NCBI RefSeq assembly: GCF_900115205.1
Contig: NZ_FOYQ01000002.1
Coordinates: 558,001-622,000 of the forward strand
DNA from: Robiginitalea myxolifaciens
GTDB lineage: Bacteria; Bacteroidota; Bacteroidia; Flavobacteriales; Flavobacteriaceae
Length of the DNA stretch: 64,000 bases
Direction of reading: 5' to 3'
Shown here: piece after piece, positions 34,104 to 42,219 of the stretch
Position numbering within the stretch: position 1 is the stretch's first letter
Layout: each line of letters starts with the position of its first letter
Made by a program: the position numbers and the translations under genes
The notes under the pieces: model-generated
The model's input: only the letters and a program-made list of their open reading frames with translations
Told to the model about the DNA's origin: nothing
The model's database searches: none

Positions 34104-34511
34104 TTAGATAGCTTGGCGGGAAACCATGTTGTGTACGGCCAGGAAATCTTCAATATCCTGCAGTCTCAAGGGTTTACTGATAAATCCCTTTACGTATTGG
34201 GCGTAGGTAGCGGCCTGATCCTTGTCTTGTTCTGCTTGAGAAGAAGTTACAATCAGTACTTCATTGTTGGTAGGAAATTCTTCGAGCTCCATGAACTCCA
34301 AAAATTCGAAGCCCGTCATTTCCGGCATATTGATGTCCAGGATAATCAGCGTCCTTTGAAATTGATCTTCGCGGAAGCGCAAATCGTCTAAGGCTAGTTC
34401 AGGATTCGTGAAGCTTTTAATCTTGTCTTCTAATCCAAGTTTGCGGAAGTGGATGGTATTGAGAGTGTTTACCAATTCCTCATCGTCTACCAGGTAAATC
34501 TGCTTGTACAT
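34104..34511 (-). CDS. Single-domain response regulator (CheY-like)
   Basis: A 135-residue receiver domain with no output domain. The acidic pair is in YLVDDEELV, the phospho-acceptor Asp in LIILDINMPEMTGFEFLE, the Thr/Ser in VLIVTSSQAE and the Lys in GFISKPL. It must act by protein contact or as a phosphate sink. It is followed 42 bases later by the histidine kinase gene, its likely partner. Similar stand-alone receivers paired with PAS kinases are common in Flavobacteriia by general knowledge. Confidence 0.92.
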   Translation of the reverse strand: MYKQIYLVDDEELVNTLNTIHFRKLGLEDKIKSFTNPELALDDLRFREDQFQRTLIILDINMPEMTGFEFLEFMELEEFPTNNEVLIVTSSQAEQDKDQAATYAQYVKGFISKPLRLQDIEDFLAVHNMVSRQAI

Positions 34512-34660
34512 AGTCTTTGTCTTATTGTTGGAATACCGAAATAAGACAATGAAAGCCCTGATTTAGAGAAAATGTTGTGTTTTTCCTACTTTTTTGGGTG
34601 AATAGCCCTTATTCTGATGTTTGTCTTGTAAGAAAAACCCTGTGCGGCCCGTAATCCCGG

Positions 34661-34918
34661 CTAATCGCCTTCACCAAAGCCATACTTGGCATCCAGGCGG
34701 TTCATGCGATAGACGTAGACGAAAATCAAAAGGACGAAAACATAGATGGAGCCTTGCTGCGCAAACCAGAAGCCCAGGCGAAAGCCGCCTACTTGAAACT
34801 GGTCCATCCAATCCCGCAACAGAATACCAAAACCATAGGAAACCGTGAACCAGATGCTCAGGAGAAGGAGTACAAGACGAATATTAGCGCGCCAATACGC
34901 TTTTGAATTAGCAGACAT
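34661..34918 (-). CDS. DUF4212 symporter small subunit
   Basis: An 85-residue protein with two TM segments (about 15-37 and 48-72) of the DUF4212/TIGR03647 type (KAYWRANIRLVLLLLSIWF, then FWFAQQGSIYVFVLLIFVY and a C-terminal YRMNRLDAKYG). It is the known small partner of VC_2705-type sodium:solute symporters. The ATG at 34918 matches family starts; a TTG five codons earlier is in frame. Unusually, the large subunit lies about 2.4 kb downstream, beyond the response regulator and kinase genes. Confidence 0.9.
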   Translation of the reverse strand: MSANSKAYWRANIRLVLLLLSIWFTVSYGFGILLRDWMDQFQVGGFRLGFWFAQQGSIYVFVLLIFVYVYRMNRLDAKYGFGEGD

Positions 34919-34967
34919 GGTCCTAAGGTACAAAATTGGAAGCCTAACTGGTCCCCATCAGGAAATA

Positions 34968-35726
34968 CTAATCCAACTCCAAAACTACAGGACAGTGATC
35001 CGATCCCTCCAATTCCTTGTGGATAGAAATCCCCTTAACCCGGGGAAGCAATTCCTCGCTGACCAAAAAATAGTCGATACGCCAGCCGATATTCTTTTGA
35101 CGGGCATTAAATCGGTAGCTCCAATAGGTATAGGCCTCAGTTTCCGGATTAAGTTTGCGAAAAACATCTACCAGTCCGGCCTGTTGCAGCCGATCCATAC
35201 CATCAATCTCGACCTGAGTAAAGCCGGCAGTCTTGTTATAATTGGATTTATCGTTTTTCAAATCGATTGCCTGATGCGCTACATTGAGGTCTCCGCAAAG
35301 GATCAGGGGTTTTTCCTCTTGTAATCCCTTAAGGTATTCGAGGAAATCTGCGTCCCATTCTTCCCGGTAATCCAAACGCTTTAAACCATTCCCGGAATTG
35401 GGCACATAGACGTTAACTAGGTAGAAGTCTCCAAAATCTGCACATTGAATACGCCCCTCTTTCGAGAGTTCCCCTTGCTCAGGATGGGTGATTTGCTCAG
35501 GGGCAGCCTTACTGGCAATAGCCGTTCCGGAATAGCCTTTCCGCTCTGCCTCCCGGGCGTGAATCGTATAATCGCCGAGGGATTGTAACAAGTCTTCCGT
35601 CATGGCGGCCTCCGCCTTGGTTTCCTGCAGACAGAGAATATCCGGGGCCAGCTCAGCTATTTTTGCTTCAAATTCCTTTTTTAGAATGGCGCGAATTCCA
35701 TTCACATTCCAGGTCACAATTTTCAT
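34968..35726 (-). CDS. xth: Exodeoxyribonuclease III
   Basis: A 252-residue apurinic/apyrimidinic endonuclease of the ExoIII (Mg2+-dependent) family, acting in base excision repair on abasic sites. The motifs run from end to end: WNVNGIRAI, CLQETKAE (metal Glu), YVPNSG, ILCGDLNVAH (Asp and Asn), and the terminal SDHCPVVLEL (catalytic His). The N terminus is full length. It is transcribed from the minus strand and is divergent from the LOG-family gene. Confidence 0.96.
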   Translation of the reverse strand: MKIVTWNVNGIRAILKKEFEAKIAELAPDILCLQETKAEAAMTEDLLQSLGDYTIHAREAERKGYSGTAIASKAAPEQITHPEQGELSKEGRIQCADFGDFYLVNVYVPNSGNGLKRLDYREEWDADFLEYLKGLQEEKPLILCGDLNVAHQAIDLKNDKSNYNKTAGFTQVEIDGMDRLQQAGLVDVFRKLNPETEAYTYWSYRFNARQKNIGWRIDYFLVSEELLPRVKGISIHKELEGSDHCPVVLELD

Positions 35727-35846
35727 GGATTCAGCTTTAAGAAAATGGATGTCTAAATTAAGGAAGTCCTGAGGATTCCTTTAGCCTTCCCCTCAAATTC
35801 TTCCTATATTTCAGCTTGTAATCCCTAACTCCTTCCGATCTCCCGT

Positions 35847-36584
35847 ATGTCCAATAAAAATCCCTATCCCCTGACGCGTCCTGATACCTTCCTGGAGGGA
35901 CCTCAGGACCGTTTTAAAGAATTGTGGTTTACCTTAAAGGTAGGTTACCATTTTATCCGTGGATTCCGAAAGTTACACTTTGTGGGGCCCTGCGTAACCG
36001 TTTTTGGTTCGGCCCGGTTTAAACCGGAGAATCCCTATTACCAGCAAGGTGTAGCCGTGGGTAAAGCCCTTTCGGATATGGGTTTTACCGTAATGACAGG
36101 AGGAGGTCCGGGGATTATGGAAGCCGCCAATAAAGGGGCTTTTGAAGCAGGAGGATACTCAATTGGATGCAACATAGTCCTGCCTAAGGAGCAGCACGAA
36201 AATCCTTATCTGCATAAATGGATCAATATCCCCTACTTCTTCGTTCGCAAATTCCTGCTCCTAAAATACTCGTATGCCTTTGTGGTGTTACCAGGAGGAA
36301 TGGGAACACTGGACGAACTCTTTGAATCGGTTACCCTCATGCAAACCGGCAAGATTAAAGACTTCCCAATTGTGGTCGTTAGTAAGGACTACCACGCCGA
36401 AATCCTGGACCACGTGGATGTCATGGTCCAGGAAGGAACCATCTCGCCTGAGGACAAGGATTTGCTGTTCGTAACAGATTCCGTGGAGGATATGGTTCAG
36501 CATCTAAAAGTGAATGCTGTAGCCCGGTTTGGACTGGTCCGAAAGCAGCCAAAATCGCGATGGTGGCTTGGCGAGTCGCGATAG
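35847..36584 (+). CDS. LOG/TIGR00730 family Rossmann-fold protein
   Basis: A 245-residue cytoplasmic protein with the lysine-decarboxylase-like Rossmann fold: VFGSARFKPENPYY, GGGPGIMEAANKGAFEAGG and PGGMGTLDELFE, where the PGGxGTxxE motif and the upstream Arg mark active cytokinin-riboside-monophosphate phosphoribohydrolase (LOG) homologues. In bacteria the substrate is thought to be a nucleoside 5'-monophosphate; the true substrate here is not known. The tRNA-Ser/tRNA-Pro unit follows with its own promoter. Confidence 0.9.
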   Translation: MSNKNPYPLTRPDTFLEGPQDRFKELWFTLKVGYHFIRGFRKLHFVGPCVTVFGSARFKPENPYYQQGVAVGKALSDMGFTVMTGGGPGIMEAANKGAFEAGGYSIGCNIVLPKEQHENPYLHKWINIPYFFVRKFLLLKYSYAFVVLPGGMGTLDELFESVTLMQTGKIKDFPIVVVSKDYHAEILDHVDVMVQEGTISPEDKDLLFVTDSVEDMVQHLKVNAVARFGLVRKQPKSRWWLGESR

Positions 36585-36606
36585 AAGAAAAAAGCTTTTC
36601 AAAAAG

Positions 36607-36637
36607 TTGCGACTGAGCAGATGAAAAAGTACATTTG
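36607..36637 (+). promoter_or_regulatory. Bacteroidota-type promoter of tRNA-Ser and tRNA-Pro
   Basis: TTG (36607-36609), 20 bases, TACATTTG (36630-36637), a full match to the Bacteroidota sigma-A promoter pattern. The first tRNA starts 50 bases downstream, so the precursor has a leader of about 40 bases. Confidence 0.8.
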
Positions 36638-36687
36638 CATCCGCATTTTGGCCTAGCGCTCTTTTGTGTCTGACTTGGCTGGAATCA

Positions 36688-36771
36688 GGAGAGGTGCCGG
36701 AGTGGTAACGGAGCAGATTGCTAATCTGTCGACGGGTAACCGTCGCCTGGGTTCGAGTCCCAGTCTCTCCG
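36688..36771 (+). tRNA. tRNA-Ser (anticodon GCT)
   Basis: A class II tRNA with acceptor GGAGAGG paired to TCTCTCC, anticodon stem-loop CAGAT-TGCTAA-TCTG with anticodon GCT, a long variable arm (TCGACGGGTAACCGTCGC), T arm CTGGG-TTCGAGT-CCCAG and discriminator G. CCA is not encoded. Confidence 0.96.
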
Positions 36772-36780
36772 CAAAATCCT

Positions 36781-36855
36781 CGGGGTGTAGCGTAGCCCGG
36801 TTATCGCGCCTGCTTTGGGAGCAGGAGGTCGCAGGTTCGAATCCTGCCACCCCGA
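36781..36855 (+). tRNA. tRNA-Pro (anticodon TGG)
   Basis: Cloverleaf with acceptor CGGGGTG / CACCCCG, anticodon stem-loop CCTGC-TTTGGGA-GCAGG with anticodon TGG, T arm GCAGG-TTCGAAT-CCTGC and discriminator A. CCA is not encoded. It lies nine bases after tRNA-Ser and shares its promoter. Confidence 0.97.
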
Positions 36856-36861
36856 CAAAAG

Positions 36862-36894
36862 AAACCCTGACGACAAAGTCGTCGGGGTTTTTTT
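36862..36894 (+). terminator. Terminator of the tRNA unit
   Basis: Stem AAACCCTGACGAC / GTCGTCGGGGTTT with loop AAA (36862-36890) followed by a run of T. It closes the tRNA-Ser/tRNA-Pro transcript. Confidence 0.88.
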
Positions 36895-36940
36895 ATTTCG
36901 GGAGGATTCGAAGCTGGCTTCGAAAATCCGAACGGAATGA

Positions 36941-36984
36941 AAAAACCCGATTTCTGCCGCCAGGCAGAAGTCAGGGTTTCTTTT
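36941..36984. terminator. Bidirectional-looking hairpin with A and T flanks
   Basis: AAACCC(t/g)..TTCTGCC-GCCA-GGCAGAA..GGGTTT (36943-36979) flanked by A-run and T-run. It can end transcription from either side: a second stop for the tRNA unit and a terminator for the minus-strand deacylase operon, which ends at 37034. Confidence 0.7.
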
Positions 36985-37003
36985 AGTCTCCTCCATACTC
37001 AGG

Positions 37004-37028
37004 ATCACGAGCGAAGCGAGTAATCCCG
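37004..37028. repeat. Dispersed inverted-repeat-like motif
   Basis: ggatcacgagcg-aa-gcgagtaatcc is an imperfect palindrome. Its reverse complement matches the core ggattactcgc...cgctcgtgatcc of the tandem repeat at 22868. It is a candidate dispersed intergenic repeat. Confidence 0.5.
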
Positions 37029-37033
37029 TCTTT

Positions 37034-38092
37034 TTATTCCTCCGGAATCCCAATACACATGAGCGTTTCGCCAGTTTTTACCGGTGGCGTTCCGATTTTG
37101 TAGAGAATCAAACCACTGGCAGGGGCCTTAATTTTTTCGAGCTTTTCCCCAAATTCGTCGGTAATATATCCGATTTCCTGATCCTTATCGACCCTATCAC
37201 CCGCCCGTAAATTGCTGTAGAATATCCCTTGCTGTGGCACCCGGACATATACCTGATCATTGTATCGATTTAAAACTGTGGGTAAAACCAGGTCTGTCTC
37301 GTACATCCCGAGCTCGCGCATGACGTTGTAGATGCCATTCTTATTAAGCGCTACTGCCCCTTCCTGAACATTCCCCAGGAGCCCGGCCTCAAAACTCAAT
37401 CCCACCTTTCCGTCCTGAACGGCTTGCTTAAAAACGTACTTAGCCGGTTCGGAATCCTTCAAAGTGTACGGGTAGGACACCACATTGGGAAATCCACTTC
37501 GTTCCGACAACACAGCAGCTAAAGCGGTTTGGGCTGATTTCCCTTCGTGATTGTAATAGCAAACAAAAGGAACCAGATCCTCACTGGCATCACCCCCATG
37601 AATATCCAGAAAAACATCTGAAACCGGGATAATGTTTGTGGTTATATAGTGGGCGATTTGCTGGGTCACAGTCCCCTGAGAATCTCCGGGGAAACTACGA
37701 TTCAGGTTTACCCCGTCTGCCGGATTAATGAATAAGGCGCGACCATAGAAAGCCCCGGTATTAGTAACTGGCGATAAAATAAGCGTACCCGACAGCTGCT
37801 CCGGTACAATTTCCTTAAGAATTTCCTGAACCGCAATGATCGGCGGGTATTCGTAACCATGTACCCCGGCTAAAACCGTGAGGGTCGGTCCCGCTTCCTT
37901 TCCCCTGATAATTACAACCGGCAGGCTTATCTCGTTATCCAGACTATCGCGGAAGTCAATGGTGAACTTCTCAACGGAGGATAGCTGGGTAGACTGATAC
38001 TTCTCAGTAAAGCTTACCTGGGCCGAAGCAGTAAAGCAGAACAACAGGATTACTATTTTAAGGATGCTCTTGTGGACATAGGTAAGTCTCAT
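37034..38092 (-). CDS. Succinylglutamate desuccinylase/aspartoacylase-like deacylase
   Basis: A 352-residue protein with a signal peptide (about 1-24) and the M14-like AstE/AspA zinc hydrolase domain: LAGVHGYEYPP (HxxE zinc ligands), GVNLNRSFPGD, the third ligand His in FLDIHGGDASED and the catalytic Glu in LSFEAG. A C-terminal biotinyl/lipoyl-like beta domain follows (about 275-350), as is usual in this family. It should remove an acyl group from an N-acyl amino acid or related compound in the periplasm; the substrate is unknown. Its ATG overlaps the stop of the upstream erythromycin-esterase-like gene by four bases (ATGA). Confidence 0.9.
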   Translation of the reverse strand: MRLTYVHKSILKIVILLFCFTASAQVSFTEKYQSTQLSSVEKFTIDFRDSLDNEISLPVVIIRGKEAGPTLTVLAGVHGYEYPPIIAVQEILKEIVPEQLSGTLILSPVTNTGAFYGRALFINPADGVNLNRSFPGDSQGTVTQQIAHYITTNIIPVSDVFLDIHGGDASEDLVPFVCYYNHEGKSAQTALAAVLSERSGFPNVVSYPYTLKDSEPAKYVFKQAVQDGKVGLSFEAGLLGNVQEGAVALNKNGIYNVMRELGMYETDLVLPTVLNRYNDQVYVRVPQQGIFYSNLRAGDRVDKDQEIGYITDEFGEKLEKIKAPASGLILYKIGTPPVKTGETLMCIGIPEE

Positions 38093-39285
38093 AGCTTCGT
38101 CAAAGGTGTAGCGTCTTTAATCAAGACAATAAGGTCGAATTTAAATAGGAAGTTCTGAACCTGGTCGCTGAACTTACTCGCCTGTGATCGTAGCTCCTCG
38201 GTCTTAATTACCACATACTTCTTAGCACTTCCTTCGGCCAGATTAAGTATTTCATCGGGGATATATTTGCTTCGCTCAATCGCGATACTGTCTTTATCTG
38301 TCTCTACCGGGTTGGATCGATTCTGAAATCCGGTGATTCCGGCAGCCAGTATATTCAGGGAGCGCATCCCATTGGCATTGGCCAATTCCGAGGCCATATT
38401 CCCAATGTCATAAATTCTGGTAAATGTGAGTCCCCGCCCAGCGTGATTATATCCAAGTTTAAATACGGCTTTAGGAAGGGTTTCGGTAGTCTGGGCCTCT
38501 TTGTAATACTCCATGAAATTGTGTTTCATAAGTTGCCCACGAATTTCATTGTTCCAGTAGTATTCCCCTTTAAACTGATAGCCATAAATTTCCTTGGTTT
38601 TCCAGAGGTCCGCTATCAAGCCCCGCTCCCAATCTTCAGTGGCCGCAAGAAGTAGGGAATCATGTATTTCTTTAGAGTATTGGAAGATATACGCCGCCAT
38701 GAAGTTTTTGCTTGTTACGGCTTCCTTGTAACCACTATCAGCGCGTTCCAGCTCTTCTTTAGCCAGCTCAATCAAAGTTGGATTATCGGAATTTTCGACT
38801 AGCGTCCAAAACGCCATTCTAAAGCCAGCCATCAATGTCTGATCAATACCCCAAAGCTTTCCCCCTTGCTTTCCGACATTCGTGAGCAAGTTGTAATCTT
38901 CCCGGTTGTTGTAAAAGGCAATACTCCATGGATATTTATTTTCAAACTTTGTGGCCTGCCCAAGGGGGTCATCGGAATCCAAAAACTCAGTGAGCATTTC
39001 CGCTGCTAAAGGATCGGTTTCGATCACCAGCGTATTGTAGCCGAACGGTTGCGACATATCGTATAAGGAATTGGTGATTTCACCAACCTCTACTATCCCA
39101 TGGGTTTCCCCGAGTAGGATAAATTGACTGCTTGAAATCTTATCCTTGAGATAATCGGCAATTACAGGTTCCTCAAAATCATTGGCGAAAATGGTGTGTG
39201 CTTTCAGTAAGCTGTCCTGTTGGGCCAAGCATTTAGTACAAAAAGCCGTGAATAGTACGGCAGTAATTAATCCTCGTGTTTTCAT
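38089..39285 (-). CDS. Erythromycin esterase family protein (exported)
   Basis: A 398-residue protein with a signal peptide (about 1-21, ending CLAQ) and an erythromycin-esterase/EreA-like domain: FILLGETHGIVEVGEITNSLY holds the conserved E-x-H motif, and KLGYNHAGRGLT a second His region. The family fold is shared with unknown hydrolases; export and linkage to a deacylase argue against a dedicated macrolide-resistance role. It is translationally coupled to the downstream deacylase and divergent from the TIM-barrel lipoprotein gene. Confidence 0.85.
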   Translation of the reverse strand: MKTRGLITAVLFTAFCTKCLAQQDSLLKAHTIFANDFEEPVIADYLKDKISSSQFILLGETHGIVEVGEITNSLYDMSQPFGYNTLVIETDPLAAEMLTEFLDSDDPLGQATKFENKYPWSIAFYNNREDYNLLTNVGKQGGKLWGIDQTLMAGFRMAFWTLVENSDNPTLIELAKEELERADSGYKEAVTSKNFMAAYIFQYSKEIHDSLLLAATEDWERGLIADLWKTKEIYGYQFKGEYYWNNEIRGQLMKHNFMEYYKEAQTTETLPKAVFKLGYNHAGRGLTFTRIYDIGNMASELANANGMRSLNILAAGITGFQNRSNPVETDKDSIAIERSKYIPDEILNLAEGSAKKYVVIKTEELRSQASKFSDQVQNFLFKFDLIVLIKDATPLTKL

Positions 39286-39378
39286 CGGCTTGAATCCGGT
39301 TTAGGGTTACAGTCTTGAAATAGCTATCTTGAGCTTGCTTCTTAATAAGCTTCCATAAACAACATCATTTCAATATTT

Positions 39379-40314
39379 ATGAAAACTAACAAATATTTAC
39401 CCGCCTTTCAAACTGGTTTCCTGGCCGTTGCATTCCTAAGTCTTTCCCTTTCCTGCAAGGGCGAAGCCAAAAAGGCCGAAAATGAGGAAGAAACAGTAAT
39501 GCAGGAGGAAGTATCCGATGAACCTTCAGGAGGTCTGGCACTATATACCGTCCGCGATGCAATGGGAGAAGATCCCAAAGGAACTTTGATGGAAGTAGCC
39601 GCCCTTGGGTATGCCAATATAGAAGCTGCAGGATACGATAACGGTACCTTCTACGGGATGGCACCCGCAGCTTTCAAGAGCTTTCTGGATTCCGTTGGGC
39701 TAAATCCGGTGAGCACCCATCAGGGCAGTGTAACCCTGGATAACGCCGACGCCATGATTGCCGACGTTAAGGCTGCTGGTTTTAAATATTTTGTGGTTCC
39801 CGTCCCACCCATGGGCATGTTCAAATTTGATCCGGCTACCCGTACGCTATCCATGGAAGGAACCGCGGAAGAACTGGCTCAAATCCTGGAGACCCTGGGC
39901 CAGAAGTGCAAGGACGCTGGTCTGGAATTACTCTATCACAACCACGACTTTGAGCTGATCGAGAACGAAGACGGGGTGGTTGTACTGGACTACTTACTGG
40001 AAAACCTCGATCCCGAACTGGTCAACTTTCAAATGGATTTGTACTGGATGACTGCCGCCGGAGCAGACCCCCTCGCCTATTTTGAAGCACATCCCGGCCG
40101 ATTCAAGGCTTGGCACGTAAAGGATATGGACGACCAGGGCCGGTTCGCTCCCGTAGGAGAAGGCACTATAGACTTTGGGCGTATCCTGGACCAAAAGGAC
40201 CGCTCAGGGATGGAGTATTACTTCGTGGAGCAGGATATGACCTTTGATGGCTTGCAGCCTCTGGAAGCCATTAAAATAAGCAAGGAGGCCATTGGTGAAA
40301 TTGGTTTTGAATAA
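39379..40314 (+). CDS. Sugar phosphate isomerase/epimerase-like TIM-barrel lipoprotein
   Basis: A 311-residue protein with a lipoprotein signal (hydrophobic segment, then LSLSCKGE) and an acidic linker, then an AP-endonuclease-2-type TIM barrel (about 55-310): LALYTVRDAM, LGYANIEAAGY, LLYHNHDFEL with likely metal ligands, NFQMDLYWMTAAG and KAWHVKDMD. Members convert or cleave sugars or inositols with a divalent metal; many Bacteroidota copies are exported and act on imported sugar derivatives. The specific reaction is unknown. A terminator follows at 40387. Confidence 0.87.
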   Translation: MKTNKYLPAFQTGFLAVAFLSLSLSCKGEAKKAENEEETVMQEEVSDEPSGGLALYTVRDAMGEDPKGTLMEVAALGYANIEAAGYDNGTFYGMAPAAFKSFLDSVGLNPVSTHQGSVTLDNADAMIADVKAAGFKYFVVPVPPMGMFKFDPATRTLSMEGTAEELAQILETLGQKCKDAGLELLYHNHDFELIENEDGVVVLDYLLENLDPELVNFQMDLYWMTAAGADPLAYFEAHPGRFKAWHVKDMDDQGRFAPVGEGTIDFGRILDQKDRSGMEYYFVEQDMTFDGLQPLEAIKISKEAIGEIGFE

Positions 40315-40386
40315 AGAATTTTCCACCGTGAATATTCTGTGATAAATGACAGGTAGTTTTGCTTAAAACATAATTACCTGCGGATG

Positions 40387-40419
40387 ACCTCTCGGCACCA
40401 CTCGGTGTCGGGGGGTTTT
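40387..40419 (+). terminator. Terminator after the TIM-barrel lipoprotein gene
   Basis: Stem ACCTCTCGGCACC / GGTGTCGGGGGGT with G-U pairs and loop ACTC, then a TTTTC tail. Its end touches the stop of the convergent MG2/plug gene. Confidence 0.75.
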
Positions 40420-42209
40420 CATTTTACCATAAATCGCGTGCGTACCGAAATCGGCTTTCCATAGGTGGTAAAGCCTTCCAGAACTACCTCAAACGTTCCG
40501 GTCAAATCGCTGGTGAAGCCTTTCAAGAAGAGTTCCGGGCCATCGATAGTAAGCTCGGGTTCCCAGAGCAGGATATTTCGAAAATCCGGAACACTTTCGT
40601 ATTCAGAACCTTCAACGCCGTGCTGTTGTCTGAAATAGAGTTTCTGGGGCTGGGGCAGGTCCAGGGTTGTGTTCAGGGCATTAGGCGCCTGATAGTTCTC
40701 AGCAAAGTCGCCCTCGAAAGTCTCGAAATACACAACTCCCTGGTAGGGCAAACCTCCCAAAACCAGCGGGTCACGTAATACTTTGATTCGCTTGATCAGG
40801 CGGGCATCAAAATTCCGTATCAAATCTACGTCGGGAATATAAACCCCGTCGATCAATACCAGAGCCGGGTCCGTATTGAATTCCTCATCAAAGGTTTCAA
40901 AATCCTGGGCTACACGAATATATGATCTACCTGTTGGGGTTTTGCGGTAACCCACCAGGTTCAGGATTTCCACAAGGGTTTCCTCCAGAGTCCGGAATCG
41001 GGTATACTCATCGAGATTGGTTATCTCCGGAAGCGCTCCCAAGAATGGGTCTTCAAGTTCAGGGGCCGGAACCGAATCTGGTTTAACACTGAAAAATGCA
41101 TTTTCCAGTTGATTCTGAACACTGCGAGCCACAATAGCCTCCCGGTCTCCCGCTTTCAGTGCAATCTGCTCATTAGTCAGGTCGCTAAAATCCAGTTTAG
41201 GTGCGGATTTGTAAACAATCTCAAGGGATTCGTTGGAGGGTGCCTGTATGATTAATTGTCCGTTGGAATAAGACTCTCTCAGATACCCGTAGAAATTACC
41301 TGCATCATCGGTATCCAGTGCCTTTAAGACATATTGCTGCCCGGGAACCGACAAAAAGACCTCCTGTCCGGAAACCGGTTGGCCTTGCTGTAGTACCTGC
41401 CCATAGATTAATTCGCCCCGCTGTTCCGGTAGGGCCACAGAATCCCCTACCCGCTTCGGTAATTTTGGAACAAGTCCGGCAGAGGCGACTGCATATTGCA
41501 AGGCACTCATCACCGCTGGGCCCTCCAGTTCTTCCACCTTTTTGATGGTAAGTGAATACGATCCATGTCCCAAACGGCCTTTGAAATTCCGAAGTTGCAG
41601 GTTAAAAGGAGAACGCGGGCCATACACGGCGGTATCCATTGCCATTTCGATCAGTCCGCCTTCCGTGGGTGCGAAAGGGGGCCAATTTTCCCGTGCTAGT
41701 GTAAAGCTCACCCGTGTTTTTAGGCTATCGCTTGCATCTGGAAGTATTCCAGCCCGTTTCGTATTATAGGGATTGATGATTTTTACCGTTTGGTGGAAGG
41801 TCTGGTCAATGCCCCCATTTTGCATCCACCGGGTATAACCGACCAGGGTGTATTCCCCTGAGAGTAAGTCGGTATTGACAAAGAAGTCGCCATAAGCCAT
41901 TCCCTTGTTCAAGCGAAGCTTTTGGGTAAAGACTTCCTTACCCTCCGGATCGATCAAACTCACGTAAGCGACACGGCTGATCCCACTTAACCGACCCGTT
42001 GCAGCATTGAGGTTGTAAAATTTATAATAGAGGTACTCCCCTGAAAAAATAGTCGCCGTAGACAGATGCAGGTAGGCTTTTTCCATAGGGACCTGCTGCA
42101 GCGTAAGTAAATCGCTGCCATCCTTGATTTTGTACTGGCTTTGCAGGGCACCGCAGCCCGCAATAAGCAGGATACTAAGTAAGGTTATATGTTGTTTTAT
42201 TCGCTTCAA
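40419..42209 (-). CDS. MG2-like/plug-like lipoprotein without barrel
   Basis: A 596-residue protein. With TTG at 42209 as start it has a lipoprotein signal (KRIKQHITLLSILLIAGC). An ATG at 42248 would also work but overlaps the upstream gene. An MG2-like segment (about 30-150; KAYLHLSTATIFSGEYLYYKF, then YTRWMQNGG) is followed by beta domains and a plug-like module (about 430-530; LVLIDGVYIPD, IKVLRDPLVLGGLPYQGVVYFE). No barrel follows. It is ten bases after the DUF4249 gene in the TonB-receptor operon and is related to the two genes at 48030-52857. Function unknown; a surface accessory of the receptor is likely but inferred. Confidence 0.75.
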   Translation of the reverse strand: MKRIKQHITLLSILLIAGCGALQSQYKIKDGSDLLTLQQVPMEKAYLHLSTATIFSGEYLYYKFYNLNAATGRLSGISRVAYVSLIDPEGKEVFTQKLRLNKGMAYGDFFVNTDLLSGEYTLVGYTRWMQNGGIDQTFHQTVKIINPYNTKRAGILPDASDSLKTRVSFTLARENWPPFAPTEGGLIEMAMDTAVYGPRSPFNLQLRNFKGRLGHGSYSLTIKKVEELEGPAVMSALQYAVASAGLVPKLPKRVGDSVALPEQRGELIYGQVLQQGQPVSGQEVFLSVPGQQYVLKALDTDDAGNFYGYLRESYSNGQLIIQAPSNESLEIVYKSAPKLDFSDLTNEQIALKAGDREAIVARSVQNQLENAFFSVKPDSVPAPELEDPFLGALPEITNLDEYTRFRTLEETLVEILNLVGYRKTPTGRSYIRVAQDFETFDEEFNTDPALVLIDGVYIPDVDLIRNFDARLIKRIKVLRDPLVLGGLPYQGVVYFETFEGDFAENYQAPNALNTTLDLPQPQKLYFRQQHGVEGSEYESVPDFRNILLWEPELTIDGPELFLKGFTSDLTGTFEVVLEGFTTYGKPISVRTRFMVK

Positions 42210-42219
42210 ACCAATTTCA

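Noticed and set aside
38089-39285. Macrolide resistance gene
   Set aside because: The protein is exported and sits in a hydrolase operon; the family is broad and nothing specific to resistance is visible.
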